NCBI GenBank assembly: GCA_022728415.1
Contig: JAIJJM010000107.1
Coordinates: 1-7,209 of the forward strand
Source of the DNA: Collinsella sp.
GTDB lineage: Bacteria; Actinomycetota; Coriobacteriia; Coriobacteriales; Coriobacteriaceae
DNA length: 7,209 nt
Reading direction: 5' to 3'
Below, piece after piece: positions 1-6,071 of this stretch. The translations under genes and the position numbers were made by a program. A model generated the notes under the pieces. The model was not told the origin of the DNA. It did no database searches and was given only the letters and a program-made list of their open reading frames with translations. Every line of letters begins with the position of its first letter. The first letter of the stretch is position 1.

Positions 1-1
1 C

Positions 2-631
2 GGCCCCTCGGGCTCGGGCAAGTCGACCATGTGCCGCACCATCAACCGCCTGGAGACCATCGACTCGGGCGAGATCCTCATCGAGGGCGAGCCCCTGCCG
101 CAGGAAGGCAAGGATCTTGCCCGCATGCGCGCCGAGCTGGGCATGGTGTTTCAGCAGTTTAACCTGTTCGCACATATGACCGTACTGCAGAACGTCATGC
201 TGGGACCGGTCGACGTGCTGGGCGTCTCCAAGGACGAGGCCCGCGAGCGCGCCATGGACCTGCTGAGCCGCGTGGGCGTGGCCGAGCAGGCCGATAAGGT
301 ACCCGCACAGCTTTCGGGCGGCCAGCAACAGCGCGTAGCCATCGCCCGCTCGCTTGCCATGCAGCCCAAGGCCATGCTCTTTGACGAGCCCACAAGCGCG
401 CTGGACCCCGAGATGATCAACGAGGTGCTCGAGGTCATGGTCCGTCTGGCCCAGCAGGGCATGACGATGATCGTCGTCACGCACGAGATGAACTTCGCCC
501 GCCGCGTGGCCGACCGCGTCGTGTTTATGGCCGACGGCCAGATCGTGGAAACCGGCACACCCGACGAGTTCTTCGACCACCCCCAGACCAAGCGCGCCCA
601 GGACTTCCTCAACTCCATTAAGGGCCACTAA
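2..631 (+). CDS. glnQ: Polar amino-acid ABC transporter ATP-binding protein (GlnQ-like), 5' end cut by window
   Basis: This is the ATPase subunit of an ABC importer for glutamine or other polar amino acids. It would sit on the cytoplasmic face of the membrane permeases and power uptake. The reading frame is open from base 2, and the visible 209 residues begin inside the Walker A motif (GPSGSGKST, residues 1-9). The other nucleotide-binding elements follow in order: Q-loop (FQQFNLF, Gln51/52), signature LSGGQQQR (104-111), Walker B with catalytic Glu (MLFDEP, Asp128-Glu129), D-loop (SALD) and H-loop His161 (VVTHEM). The C-terminus ([12 protein letters not shown]) matches the usual end of the family. 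About 30-45 N-terminal residues are missing compared with typical 240-250 residue members. The ATG at 29 falls after Walker A and cannot be the true start. The permease and binding-protein genes are presumably to the left, outside the window. The family is certain; the exact substrate is inferred. Confidence 0.95.
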   Translation, partial: GPSGSGKSTMCRTINRLETIDSGEILIEGEPLPQEGKDLARMRAELGMVFQQFNLFAHMTVLQNVMLGPVDVLGVSKDEARERAMDLLSRVGVAEQADKVPAQLSGGQQQRVAIARSLAMQPKAMLFDEPTSALDPEMINEVLEVMVRLAQQGMTMIVVTHEMNFARRVADRVVFMADGQIVETGTPDEFFDHPQTKRAQDFLNSIKGH

Positions 632-718
632 GCAGCCATCCCGTGGAACAAATTCATCGGAAGTGTTGTCCCACGCCTCTCATGCGCCCTGTCACCTTCA
701 GATTCGAAAGCAACACCT

Positions 719-1528
719 ATGATCGGAACCCGTACTTCCTCGTCCTATACCCCGCATGTCGACGTTACCCCCGCCGACCGTCCACTCATCCTGGTGGCCC
801 CGCGTTGGGAAGGGGCAAAGCCGTTTTTAAGCGAGATGCTCTCCCCCAACGAGGAAATCGCAAGTGTCTTTGTCGATGCCATCCTTGCCGCCGGTGGCCT
901 GCCGCTGCAGATGTCCATCACCGAGGACATTGAGGTTATCCGTCATTACGTCGATATCGCCGACGGTATTGCCATCCCCGGTGGCCCAGACGTCAACCCC
1001 AAGCGCTGGGGCGATGATCGACCCTACGACCCCACCCTCTGCTGCGAGATCCGCGATAGCTTTGAGTTTAAGCTGGTCGGCGAGGTGCTCCGCGCCAAAA
1101 AGCCACTCTTTACCACCTGTCGCGGCACGCAGCTGCTCAACGTCGCCACCGGCGGCACCCTGTGCATGGACGTGCCGAGCCTGGGTGCGCGCGAGGGCCG
1201 CACGCAGTGGCGCCACACCCACGTGCTCAACGACCCCGTGCACCCTGTCGAGGTCATGCCGGGCTCGCTGCTGGAGCGCGCGCTTGGCGGGCACAGGCTG
1301 ATCCAGACCAACTCCGCACACCACTGCTGCGTCGATCGTCTGGGTAAGCATACGCGCCTGGTCGCCCAGGCGACCGATGGCGTTCCCGAGTGCATCGAGG
1401 TCGAGGGCCAGCCGTTCTGCCTGGGTGTGCAATGGCATCCCGAGTACACCTGGCAGACGCTCGAAACCGACTTTAACCTGTGGAAGTCGTTTGTCGAGGC
1501 AGCGGCCAAGGTAAAGCAGGCCCGCTAG
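719..1528 (+). CDS. Class-I glutamine amidotransferase-like peptidase C26 (gamma-glutamyl hydrolase, PuuD-like)
   Basis: This is a predicted cytosolic hydrolase of gamma-glutamyl amide bonds, 269 residues, close to the usual 240-260. Known relatives hydrolyse gamma-glutamyl-GABA in putrescine breakdown. Visible marks are the glycine-rich IPGGPDVNP loop (86-94), the nucleophile elbow FTTCRGTQLLNV with Cys134, the NSAHHCCV segment (198-205) and the GVQWHPEY motif giving His240 and Glu242, so the Cys-His-Glu triad is complete. It has the stand-alone hydrolase architecture with no synthetase domain fused. The ATG at 719 is the only usable start: there is no in-frame ATG between the preceding gene and this one, and the next Met is residue 40. 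However, the ribosome-binding site is weak and the first 20 residues look like a non-conserved extension. It follows the GlnQ-like gene by 87 bases with no terminator visible between them, so co-transcription and a link to glutamate, glutamine or polyamine use are plausible. No puu pathway genes are visible, so the substrate is not established. Confidence 0.9.
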   Translation: MIGTRTSSSYTPHVDVTPADRPLILVAPRWEGAKPFLSEMLSPNEEIASVFVDAILAAGGLPLQMSITEDIEVIRHYVDIADGIAIPGGPDVNPKRWGDDRPYDPTLCCEIRDSFEFKLVGEVLRAKKPLFTTCRGTQLLNVATGGTLCMDVPSLGAREGRTQWRHTHVLNDPVHPVEVMPGSLLERALGGHRLIQTNSAHHCCVDRLGKHTRLVAQATDGVPECIEVEGQPFCLGVQWHPEYTWQTLETDFNLWKSFVEAAAKVKQAR

Positions 1529-1551
1529 CTTGCGGACCACACAACAGACAA

Positions 1552-1592
1552 GGGCGCCCCGCCAGCCACATGGTCCGACGGGGCGCCCTTTT
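1552..1592 (+). terminator. Strong rho-independent terminator between convergent genes, probably bidirectional
   Basis: A perfect 10-bp stem (gggcgccccg at 1552-1561, cggggcgccc at 1579-1588) encloses a 17-base loop and is followed by TTTT at 1589-1592. It sits 24 bases after the stop of the C26 peptidase. On the minus strand the same hairpin is followed by a weaker T-rich tail (TTGTCTGTTGTG), so it may also end the minus-strand signalling operon whose last stop codon is at 1632. Confidence 0.9.
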
Positions 1593-1631
1593 ACCTTTAC
1601 GCGGCAGGTACACATCAAAGCTCGTAAGCTC

Positions 1632-1988
1632 CTATTCAGCCGCCTCGCGCAGGGCCGACATCGTAGCCGCATATTGCTGCTGCAACGCATGCATGCTCTC
1701 GCGGGCGCCGTCAACGCCATCGGCGCCACGCAGCGCCTCGGTCACTACGACCGCCGGCTCGTACAGATTATCGAATCCCAGGTTCTGGCTCACGCCCTTG
1801 AGCGTGTGCGCTGCCATAAACGCACCTTTGGCGTCTCCTGCCGCCATAGCAACTTCCAGCTTGTCCATGCTCTCGTCATCCAAAAACTTGAGGGCAAAGC
1901 GGGCAAGCATCTCATCGCCCATCAGGCGGGCGCAAGCGTCATCATAATTGGCGCCGATCTTCTCATACGCCTCACGCATGGAAATCAT
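1632..1988 (-). CDS. Stand-alone Hpt (histidine phosphotransfer) domain protein
   Basis: This small cytosolic protein of 118 residues consists of a single Hpt four-helix domain. Hpt proteins carry a phosphoryl group between receiver domains in multistep phosphorelays. The signature AAHTLKGVSQNLG is present, with His61 as the predicted phosphorylation site, preceded by the typical helix (MLARFALKFLDDESMDKLEVAMAAGD) and followed by helical sequence. There are no kinase, ATPase or membrane segments. The ATG at 1988 is preceded by an excellent ribosome-binding site (AAAGGAG, 1998-2004, nine bases away); the internal Met4 is a poorer candidate. It lies 23 bases downstream of the REC/HD-GYP gene on the same strand, which strongly suggests one operon and makes that receiver domain the obvious partner. 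No histidine kinase is visible nearby, so the source of phosphate is unknown. Confidence 0.93.
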   Translation of the reverse strand: MISMREAYEKIGANYDDACARLMGDEMLARFALKFLDDESMDKLEVAMAAGDAKGAFMAAHTLKGVSQNLGFDNLYEPAVVVTEALRGADGVDGARESMHALQQQYAATMSALREAAE

Positions 1989-2011
1989 GGATCAAAACTC
2001 CTTTGGTCAAA

Positions 2012-3892
2012 CTAAATCGTGGGAAACGCGACGACGTCGGCAGGGCGCGTCAACGTCTCGGCAATACGGTCTTGCACCTCGAGCAGGCAGTCAAGCAGCA
2101 GCGGGTTAAAGGTGCCGCACTTACCGTCCAGGATCATCTGGATCGCCTCCTTGTGCGGAATAGCATCCTTGTACACGCGCACGCTCGTCAGTGCATCGTA
2201 CACGTCGGCCACCGAAACCACCTGTGCGGCGATGGGGATATCATCGCCCTTAAGGCCATCGGGATAACCCTTGCCGTCCCAGCGCTCGTGGTGCCAACGC
2301 GCGATCTGGTACGCATATTCCAAAAGCGCATTGCCGACGTGATGGCGGCCCAGTTCAAGCAGCATGTCGGCGCCGATCGTAGTATGCGTCTTCATAATCT
2401 CGAACTCCTCGGGCGTAAGGCGCCCGGGCTTGTTGAGAATGGCGTCGTCAATCGACATCTTGCCTACATCGTGCAGCGCCGAAGCCAGAGCAATCGTGGA
2501 TCGTTCCTCATTGTCAAGGGAGATGGTGTCGCTACGCCGGACCAGACAGCCAAGCAGCAGCTCAGTCAGCTTTTCGATGTTCGTAACGTGCCTGCCGCTC
2601 TCGCCATTGCGAAGTTCCATGACGCCGGCCATGATGTCGATGAGCATGCGACTGTTCTTGACGCGCTCTTTGTACTGCTGGGACAGCAGGCTCGTCAGGC
2701 GGCGCTGCTTGGCGTATAGACGGATGGTGTTGCTCACACGGCGGCGCACGACACGGGAGTCAAACGGGCGGCTGATATAGTCCGAGGCACCTAGCTCGTA
2801 CGCGCGCAGAACCACATCATCGGAATCTTCGCTCGAAATCATGATGACAGGCAGATTGTCGATAACCGATCGGCGCGACAGATCGGCCAGCACCTCAAAA
2901 CCGCTCATGCCTGGCATGAGAATGTCCAGCAGCACGAGCGACAACTCATCGCCATGGCGGTCGACCATGTCGAGCGCCGTACGACCGTTATCCGCCTCGA
3001 GGATGCAATACTCGTCCTTGAGCATCTCGTTGAGAATGGCTCGGTTCATCTCGGAGTCATCGGCAATAAGTACCAAAGGCTTTTCGCTTTGGAAGGCCTC
3101 GATGGAATCGGCATGGGTCACGACCGTACCGGCTTTTGCCTTAGCACGGCTCAGTAACTGGACAGCGCGGCCAACGCCCTCATCGACCGTCTCGCCATGA
3201 ATGCGAACGCCACCAACACATGCCGTCAAGCTCACGTGCTCATGGCCCGGAATAATCGTGGAATGAACAGCATCGGATACCTGACGCAGGCGACGGGCGA
3301 AGTCATCGGAGGGAATATCGGGCATAACGGCTACAAACGTATCGCAGCCATAGCGCACAAGTTCGTCAGTCGAACGAATGCCGCTGCGTATGGCTGTCGC
3401 CACGGCACCGAGCGCAAGGTCGCCGGCATGGCGGCCACACGTATCGTTGAAAACCTTAAAATCATCAAGGTCGATCACCGCCACGCCAGCCTCCATGCGG
3501 GCGCTACGAAGCTTTTCCTCGTAATATCGGCGATTGCGCACACTCGTCAGCACGTCGGTGTACACAGGGTCCTCTTTTGCGGCCTCTTGCTCATCAATCG
3601 GACGTACCATCAGCAAGACGTGAGGCTCGCCCTCGACCCTTAGAGGGCGCAGGCGAGCGCGGTACTCAGTACCATCGTCGAGCAGCCGCTCCGATACCTC
3701 ATCGGAGCCCGCCAAGGCCTCAAGGCTTGACTGACGCAGACAAGGACACCGATCGCCGGCGAGCAAGCAGTTAGGCTCGCGCTTAATCTGATCGGCCGAC
3801 AGCAAACGCACCACGGGGTAGGTCTTCGCGACGCGGGCGACCTCGGCGGCAGCCTCTTCGTCGGTTAGATTGACCTCGTGATTATTGAGCAT
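2012..3892 (-). CDS. PAS-like / degenerate GGDEF / receiver / HD-GYP c-di-GMP phosphodiesterase
   Basis: This is a soluble 626-residue signalling protein predicted to break down cyclic di-GMP. Domains in order are: a PAS-like head (about 20-100) with Cys42, Cys49 and Cys51; a GGDEF-fold domain (about 105-265); a receiver domain (about 272-390); and an HD-GYP domain (about 410-615). The GGDEF domain keeps DLDDFKVFND (141-150) but its signature is GCDTF (182-186), so cyclase activity is probably lost. An RSTD (173-176) matches the inhibitory-site RxxD at the usual spacing. The receiver has acidic Asp278/279, phospho-acceptor Asp323 (LLDILMPGMSG) and Ser353, but Arg375 (SRPFD) in place of the usual Lys. 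The HD-GYP domain is intact: HDVGK (474-478), His503, HHERWDGKGYP (534-544) and Asp563. There is no membrane segment. The ATG at 3892 has a good AGAAAGGA ribosome-binding site (3899-3906). It heads an operon with the Hpt gene. The catalytic assignment is secure at family level; the input signal is unknown. Confidence 0.95.
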   Translation of the reverse strand: MLNNHEVNLTDEEAAAEVARVAKTYPVVRLLSADQIKREPNCLLAGDRCPCLRQSSLEALAGSDEVSERLLDDGTEYRARLRPLRVEGEPHVLLMVRPIDEQEAAKEDPVYTDVLTSVRNRRYYEEKLRSARMEAGVAVIDLDDFKVFNDTCGRHAGDLALGAVATAIRSGIRSTDELVRYGCDTFVAVMPDIPSDDFARRLRQVSDAVHSTIIPGHEHVSLTACVGGVRIHGETVDEGVGRAVQLLSRAKAKAGTVVTHADSIEAFQSEKPLVLIADDSEMNRAILNEMLKDEYCILEADNGRTALDMVDRHGDELSLVLLDILMPGMSGFEVLADLSRRSVIDNLPVIMISSEDSDDVVLRAYELGASDYISRPFDSRVVRRRVSNTIRLYAKQRRLTSLLSQQYKERVKNSRMLIDIMAGVMELRNGESGRHVTNIEKLTELLLGCLVRRSDTISLDNEERSTIALASALHDVGKMSIDDAILNKPGRLTPEEFEIMKTHTTIGADMLLELGRHHVGNALLEYAYQIARWHHERWDGKGYPDGLKGDDIPIAAQVVSVADVYDALTSVRVYKDAIPHKEAIQMILDGKCGTFNPLLLDCLLEVQDRIAETLTRPADVVAFPTI

Positions 3893-3978
3893 ATGGGGTC
3901 CTTTCTATCGTTACGCACGGCAACGGTACATATCAAATGGAACAAGGGTAACATCTAACAGCCACAGGCAAACGCGCG

Positions 3979-4007
3979 ATTATCGTTACATTTTTATGAC
4001 CTGGCAA
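3979..4007 (-). promoter_or_regulatory. Sigma-70-type promoter for the HD-GYP/Hpt operon
   Basis: Read on the minus strand there is TTGCCA (4002-4007), a 17-base spacer and GATAAT (3979-3984). This differs from the consensus by one base in the -10 and by one or two in the -35, with ideal spacing. It would start RNA near 3972 and give a leader of about 80 bases before the ATG at 3892. I see no match to the conserved core of a c-di-GMP riboswitch in that leader. The remaining gap to the hydrolase stop at 4104 shows no clear terminator, so read-through from the hydrolase gene is possible too. Confidence 0.65.
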
Positions 4008-4103
4008 ACGGCGGCAATGGAGCTGCGGGCGTGCGGTTATGGACGCATTCGTTAACAATGACGAAACGCTAACAGTCCACCTCCCCGCAGGTCATCGAAC
4101 GTG

Positions 4104-4901
4104 CTAGCGATTCAAGGCATCGCGAACGGCGTTTGCCGCCGTAATGGGGCGATCGCGCAGACCATTATGCGCGCCCGGGATCGTCACGAGAGGGCAATCG
4201 AGATATTCGGCAGCCGCTCGCGTACCAGCCTCGCGGGGCGTACCGACCGAAAGCTCGCCCAAAAACACGGCCGACACCGCCTTTGACGCGCGGGCGCGCT
4301 CCCAGTCGGGAGCATATGTCATATTTGTTCCGTATTCATTGGCCATAAAGCAACGACCATTGCGCAGGGCATGTTTGGCTTCCACTTCGGTCGTCCCAGG
4401 AGCCTCGGGGTCCAAGTCGCCGAGGGCTCCCAAGAAAAGCCGGAGCGCCCTTGAAACCTTTCCAGCCGCAATCATATCGAGCAAAACCGGAGCTGCGCCC
4501 ATGCCGATGCCTTCGGCCGATACAGCCGGCTCATGCAGAATCGCACGGGCGACGAGATGGGGTCCGGTGCGAAGAAGCTCCAGCGCCACCAACGTACCGG
4601 CGCTGTGCGCAAGCACATTTGTCGGGGCGCCAACGTATTCGATCACGGCCTGCAGGTCGGCGGCCTGAGCGGCAAGATCATAGCTGCCGTCTGCCGCTTC
4701 GCTGCTGCCACCACAGCCGCGGCGGTCGTAGGCAATTACGCGGTAGTTGCGACTGAGCTCACCAGCAATGCTGTCGAAAAATGTGCCGTCGACACAAGCG
4801 CCGTGCACGCACACCAAGGCAGGAGTATCAGGCGACACATCCGGGCCGGCATATTCGCGACAGGCGATCGTGGTGCCCGCATTCTCGACCGTAAAATCCA
4901 T
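4104..4901 (-). CDS. Alpha/beta-fold hydrolase
   Basis: A 265-residue cytosolic alpha/beta hydrolase of unknown substrate. Visible hallmarks are the oxyanion-loop motif VCVHGACVDGTFF (31-42), the IAYDRRGCGGSS stretch after strand 4 (56-67), the nucleophile elbow LAHSAGT with Ser100, and a late catalytic His245 (IPGAHNG). A helical cap-like region lies roughly at 130-205. The elbow reads A-H-S-A-G rather than the common G-H-S-x-G. The acidic triad member is not obvious; Glu216 in FLGELS is a candidate. There is no signal peptide. The start at 4901 is fixed from above by an in-frame stop 10-12 bases upstream, and its ribosome-binding site is a plain G-run (GGGGG) about six bases away. The gene is divergent from the radical SAM gene. 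Such proteins may be esterases, C-C hydrolases or lactonases, and nothing here distinguishes these. Confidence 0.9.
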   Translation of the reverse strand: MDFTVENAGTTIACREYAGPDVSPDTPALVCVHGACVDGTFFDSIAGELSRNYRVIAYDRRGCGGSSEAADGSYDLAAQAADLQAVIEYVGAPTNVLAHSAGTLVALELLRTGPHLVARAILHEPAVSAEGIGMGAAPVLLDMIAAGKVSRALRLFLGALGDLDPEAPGTTEVEAKHALRNGRCFMANEYGTNMTYAPDWERARASKAVSAVFLGELSVGTPREAGTRAAAEYLDCPLVTIPGAHNGLRDRPITAANAVRDALNR

Positions 4902-4923
4902 GTTGTGCCCCCATCATCAATGC

Positions 4924-4955
4924 CCATCCAGTTGCACGTCAGTACGGCTGGATGG
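4924..4955. repeat. 8-bp inverted repeat in the leader of the hydrolase gene
   Basis: Perfect arms ccatccag (4924-4931) and ctggatgg (4948-4955) are separated by 16 bases, just upstream of the minus-strand start codon at 4901. No T-tract follows on either strand, so it is not a terminator. It could be an operator or an mRNA leader hairpin, or chance. The surrounding gap (4902-5126) otherwise holds the divergent promoters; I could place only the plus-strand one. Confidence 0.4.
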
Positions 4956-5086
4956 ACCCGCATTGCCTTACGACTTGTTAACAGATTAACTGTACCCGAC
5001 CCGAGGCTTTTCATGGCACGGCATAATGAGCGACGTGAAAAAACGAAACATGTAAAGTAAGAGCCCGCACCTTGCTTTGGAGCCGA

Positions 5087-5117
5087 TGCTATGCTAAGGC
5101 GCAATTGTCTTGAGGAG
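5087..5117 (+). promoter_or_regulatory. Extended -10 promoter and ribosome-binding site that decide the radical SAM start
   Basis: TGC followed by TATGCT (5090-5095) forms an extended -10 element without a good -35, placing the RNA start near 5102. An ATG at 5091 in frame with the gene lies inside this -10 and so would not be transcribed from this promoter. A strong GAGGAG (5112-5117) is nine bases from the ATG at 5127 but only three from the in-frame ATG at 5121, which favours 5127 as the start. Confidence 0.5.
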
Positions 5118-5126
5118 CATATGCCT

Positions 5127-5903
5127 ATGTCTACGTTTTTGAATGCCAGCCCCATCTTTGGGCCCGTTCGCAGCCGTCGCCTTGGTCTCTCGCTCGGCGT
5201 CAACATGATGCCGGCCAGCGGCAAAATCTGCACGTTCGACTGCATTTATTGCGAAAACGGCCTCAACGCCGAGCGCCCCTGCCATGAGCCGTACAACACA
5301 GCTGCCGTGGTACTCGACGCGCTCGAGGCAAAGCTGTGCGGGATGGCAGCCGAGGGCGAGCTCCCCGATGTGATCACCTTCGCAGGCAACGGCGAGCCCA
5401 CCGCCGCACCGGAGTTTCCGCAGGCCATCGCCGGGGCCGTCGCACTGCGCGACCAGCTTGCCCCAAACACCAAGATTGCCGTGCTTTCCAACGGCACGCG
5501 CGCCGACCGTCCCCAGGTGCACGATGCGCTCATGACGGTCGACGACAACATCCTCAAGCTCGATACGGTCGACCCGGCATTTATCCAGCTGCTCGATCAA
5601 CCCGTTGGCCCCTACGATGTGGAGCACCAGATTGAGACGTTCACGAGCTTTAACGGCCACGTCATTATCCAGACGATGTTTTTGACCGGCGAACACCAGG
5701 GCAAGCCTCTCGACAATACCGGCGAGGAGTGTGTCGGCCCTTGGCTCGCGGCGCTCGAGCGCATTCGTCCGCAGGAGGCGGCCATCTACACGGTGGCGCG
5801 CGAGACACCGGTCGCCGGCCTTGCCAAAGCGGCGCCCGAGGTGCTCGACACGATCGCCGCACGCGTGCGCACCCTCGGCATTCCCTGCCAGGTGAGCTAC
5901 TAG
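5127..5903 (+). CDS. Radical SAM protein, COG0731-like (TYW1-related family of unknown bacterial function)
   Basis: A predicted cytosolic iron-sulfur enzyme that cleaves S-adenosylmethionine to make a radical; the substrate is unknown. The 258-residue protein opens with FGPVRSRRLGLSLGVNMMP (11-29). It then shows the cluster-binding CX3CX2C motif (CTFDCIYC: Cys35, Cys39, Cys42), the SAM-contacting FAGNGEPT (85-92) and a conserved ILKLDTVDP strand (142-150). This layout resembles the COG0731 group, whose archaeal members are wyosine-tRNA (TYW1) enzymes. Bacteria lack wyosine, so that function should not be transferred. There is no extra C-terminal cluster domain. The start at 5127 is chosen because GAGGAG at 5112-5117 is ideally spaced; in-frame ATGs at 5091 and 5121 would add 12 or 2 residues. 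It stands alone: divergent from the hydrolase and followed by a long inverted repeat instead of a normal terminator. Confidence 0.88.
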   Translation: MSTFLNASPIFGPVRSRRLGLSLGVNMMPASGKICTFDCIYCENGLNAERPCHEPYNTAAVVLDALEAKLCGMAAEGELPDVITFAGNGEPTAAPEFPQAIAGAVALRDQLAPNTKIAVLSNGTRADRPQVHDALMTVDDNILKLDTVDPAFIQLLDQPVGPYDVEHQIETFTSFNGHVIIQTMFLTGEHQGKPLDNTGEECVGPWLAALERIRPQEAAIYTVARETPVAGLAKAAPEVLDTIAARVRTLGIPCQVSY

Positions 5904-5917
5904 GACGCAGCCGCCCA

Positions 5918-6030
5918 AGAGCAGCTAATTTGGGACGGGGCTATTTTAGCTGCCATGACCGTCAATCAGCCTAACCATCGCGCTATCAGCCGGGGTAGCT
6001 AAAATAGCCCCGTCCCAAATTAGCTGCTCT
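5918..6030. repeat. Perfect 34-bp inverted repeat with 45-base spacer (REP/MITE-like palindromic element)
   Basis: The left arm (5918-5951, beginning agagcagctaatttgggacg) and right arm (5997-6030, ending cccaaattagctgctct) are exact reverse complements over 34 bases. Each arm is itself bounded by AGCTAA/TTAGCT-type ends. The 45-base spacer has no arm homology but repeats ATCAGCC twice (near 5966 and 5985). There is no T-tract after the right arm, no convincing target-site duplication, and no coding capacity. As RNA it would form a very stable hairpin between the radical SAM and map genes. It may be a mobile palindromic repeat or a structural transcript-end element. Confidence 0.9.
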
Positions 6031-6040
6031 GCAGGTGGGC

Positions 6041-6046
6041 TATACT
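6041..6046 (+). promoter_or_regulatory. map: Probable -10 element of the map promoter
   Basis: TATACT sits 25 bases before the map start codon, next to the outer end of the inverted repeat. No good -35 hexamer is found at 16-18 bases upstream. That position lies inside the right arm of the repeat (AATTAG and neighbours), so promoter strength may depend on the repeat or on an activator. Confidence 0.5.
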
Positions 6047-6071
6047 AGCTGCGGATGAAAGGAAGTTAGCC

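Noticed and set aside
643..933. Plus-strand frame overlapping the start of the C26 gene
   Set aside because: It begins with GTG, has no family motif and overlaps the real gene in another frame by over 200 bases.
827..1729. 300-codon minus-strand open frame
   Set aside because: It is antisense to the clear C26 peptidase gene and runs through a terminator. Its protein is low-complexity, as expected of GC-rich shadow frames.
2003..2719. 238-codon plus-strand open frame
   Set aside because: It is antisense to the HD-GYP domain, where all catalytic motifs are intact on the other strand. It shows no recognisable motif.
3893..3972. Possible c-di-GMP riboswitch in the leader of the HD-GYP operon
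   Set aside because: The roughly 80-base leader lacks the conserved GEMM core and the expected paired stems. Only the function of the gene suggested it.
3955..4075. CTAACAG direct repeats flanking the HD-GYP promoter (3955-3961 and 4069-4075)
   Set aside because: The two 7-mers are 114 bases apart with no further symmetry, so chance is a sufficient explanation.
5094..5918. 274-codon minus-strand open frame
   Set aside because: It is the antisense shadow of the radical SAM gene, whose CX3CX2C and GNGEPT motifs decide the coding strand.
5918..6030. The long inverted repeat as an intrinsic terminator or intact insertion sequence
   Set aside because: There is no T-tract after the right arm, no transposase frame in the 45-base spacer, and no convincing flanking target duplication.
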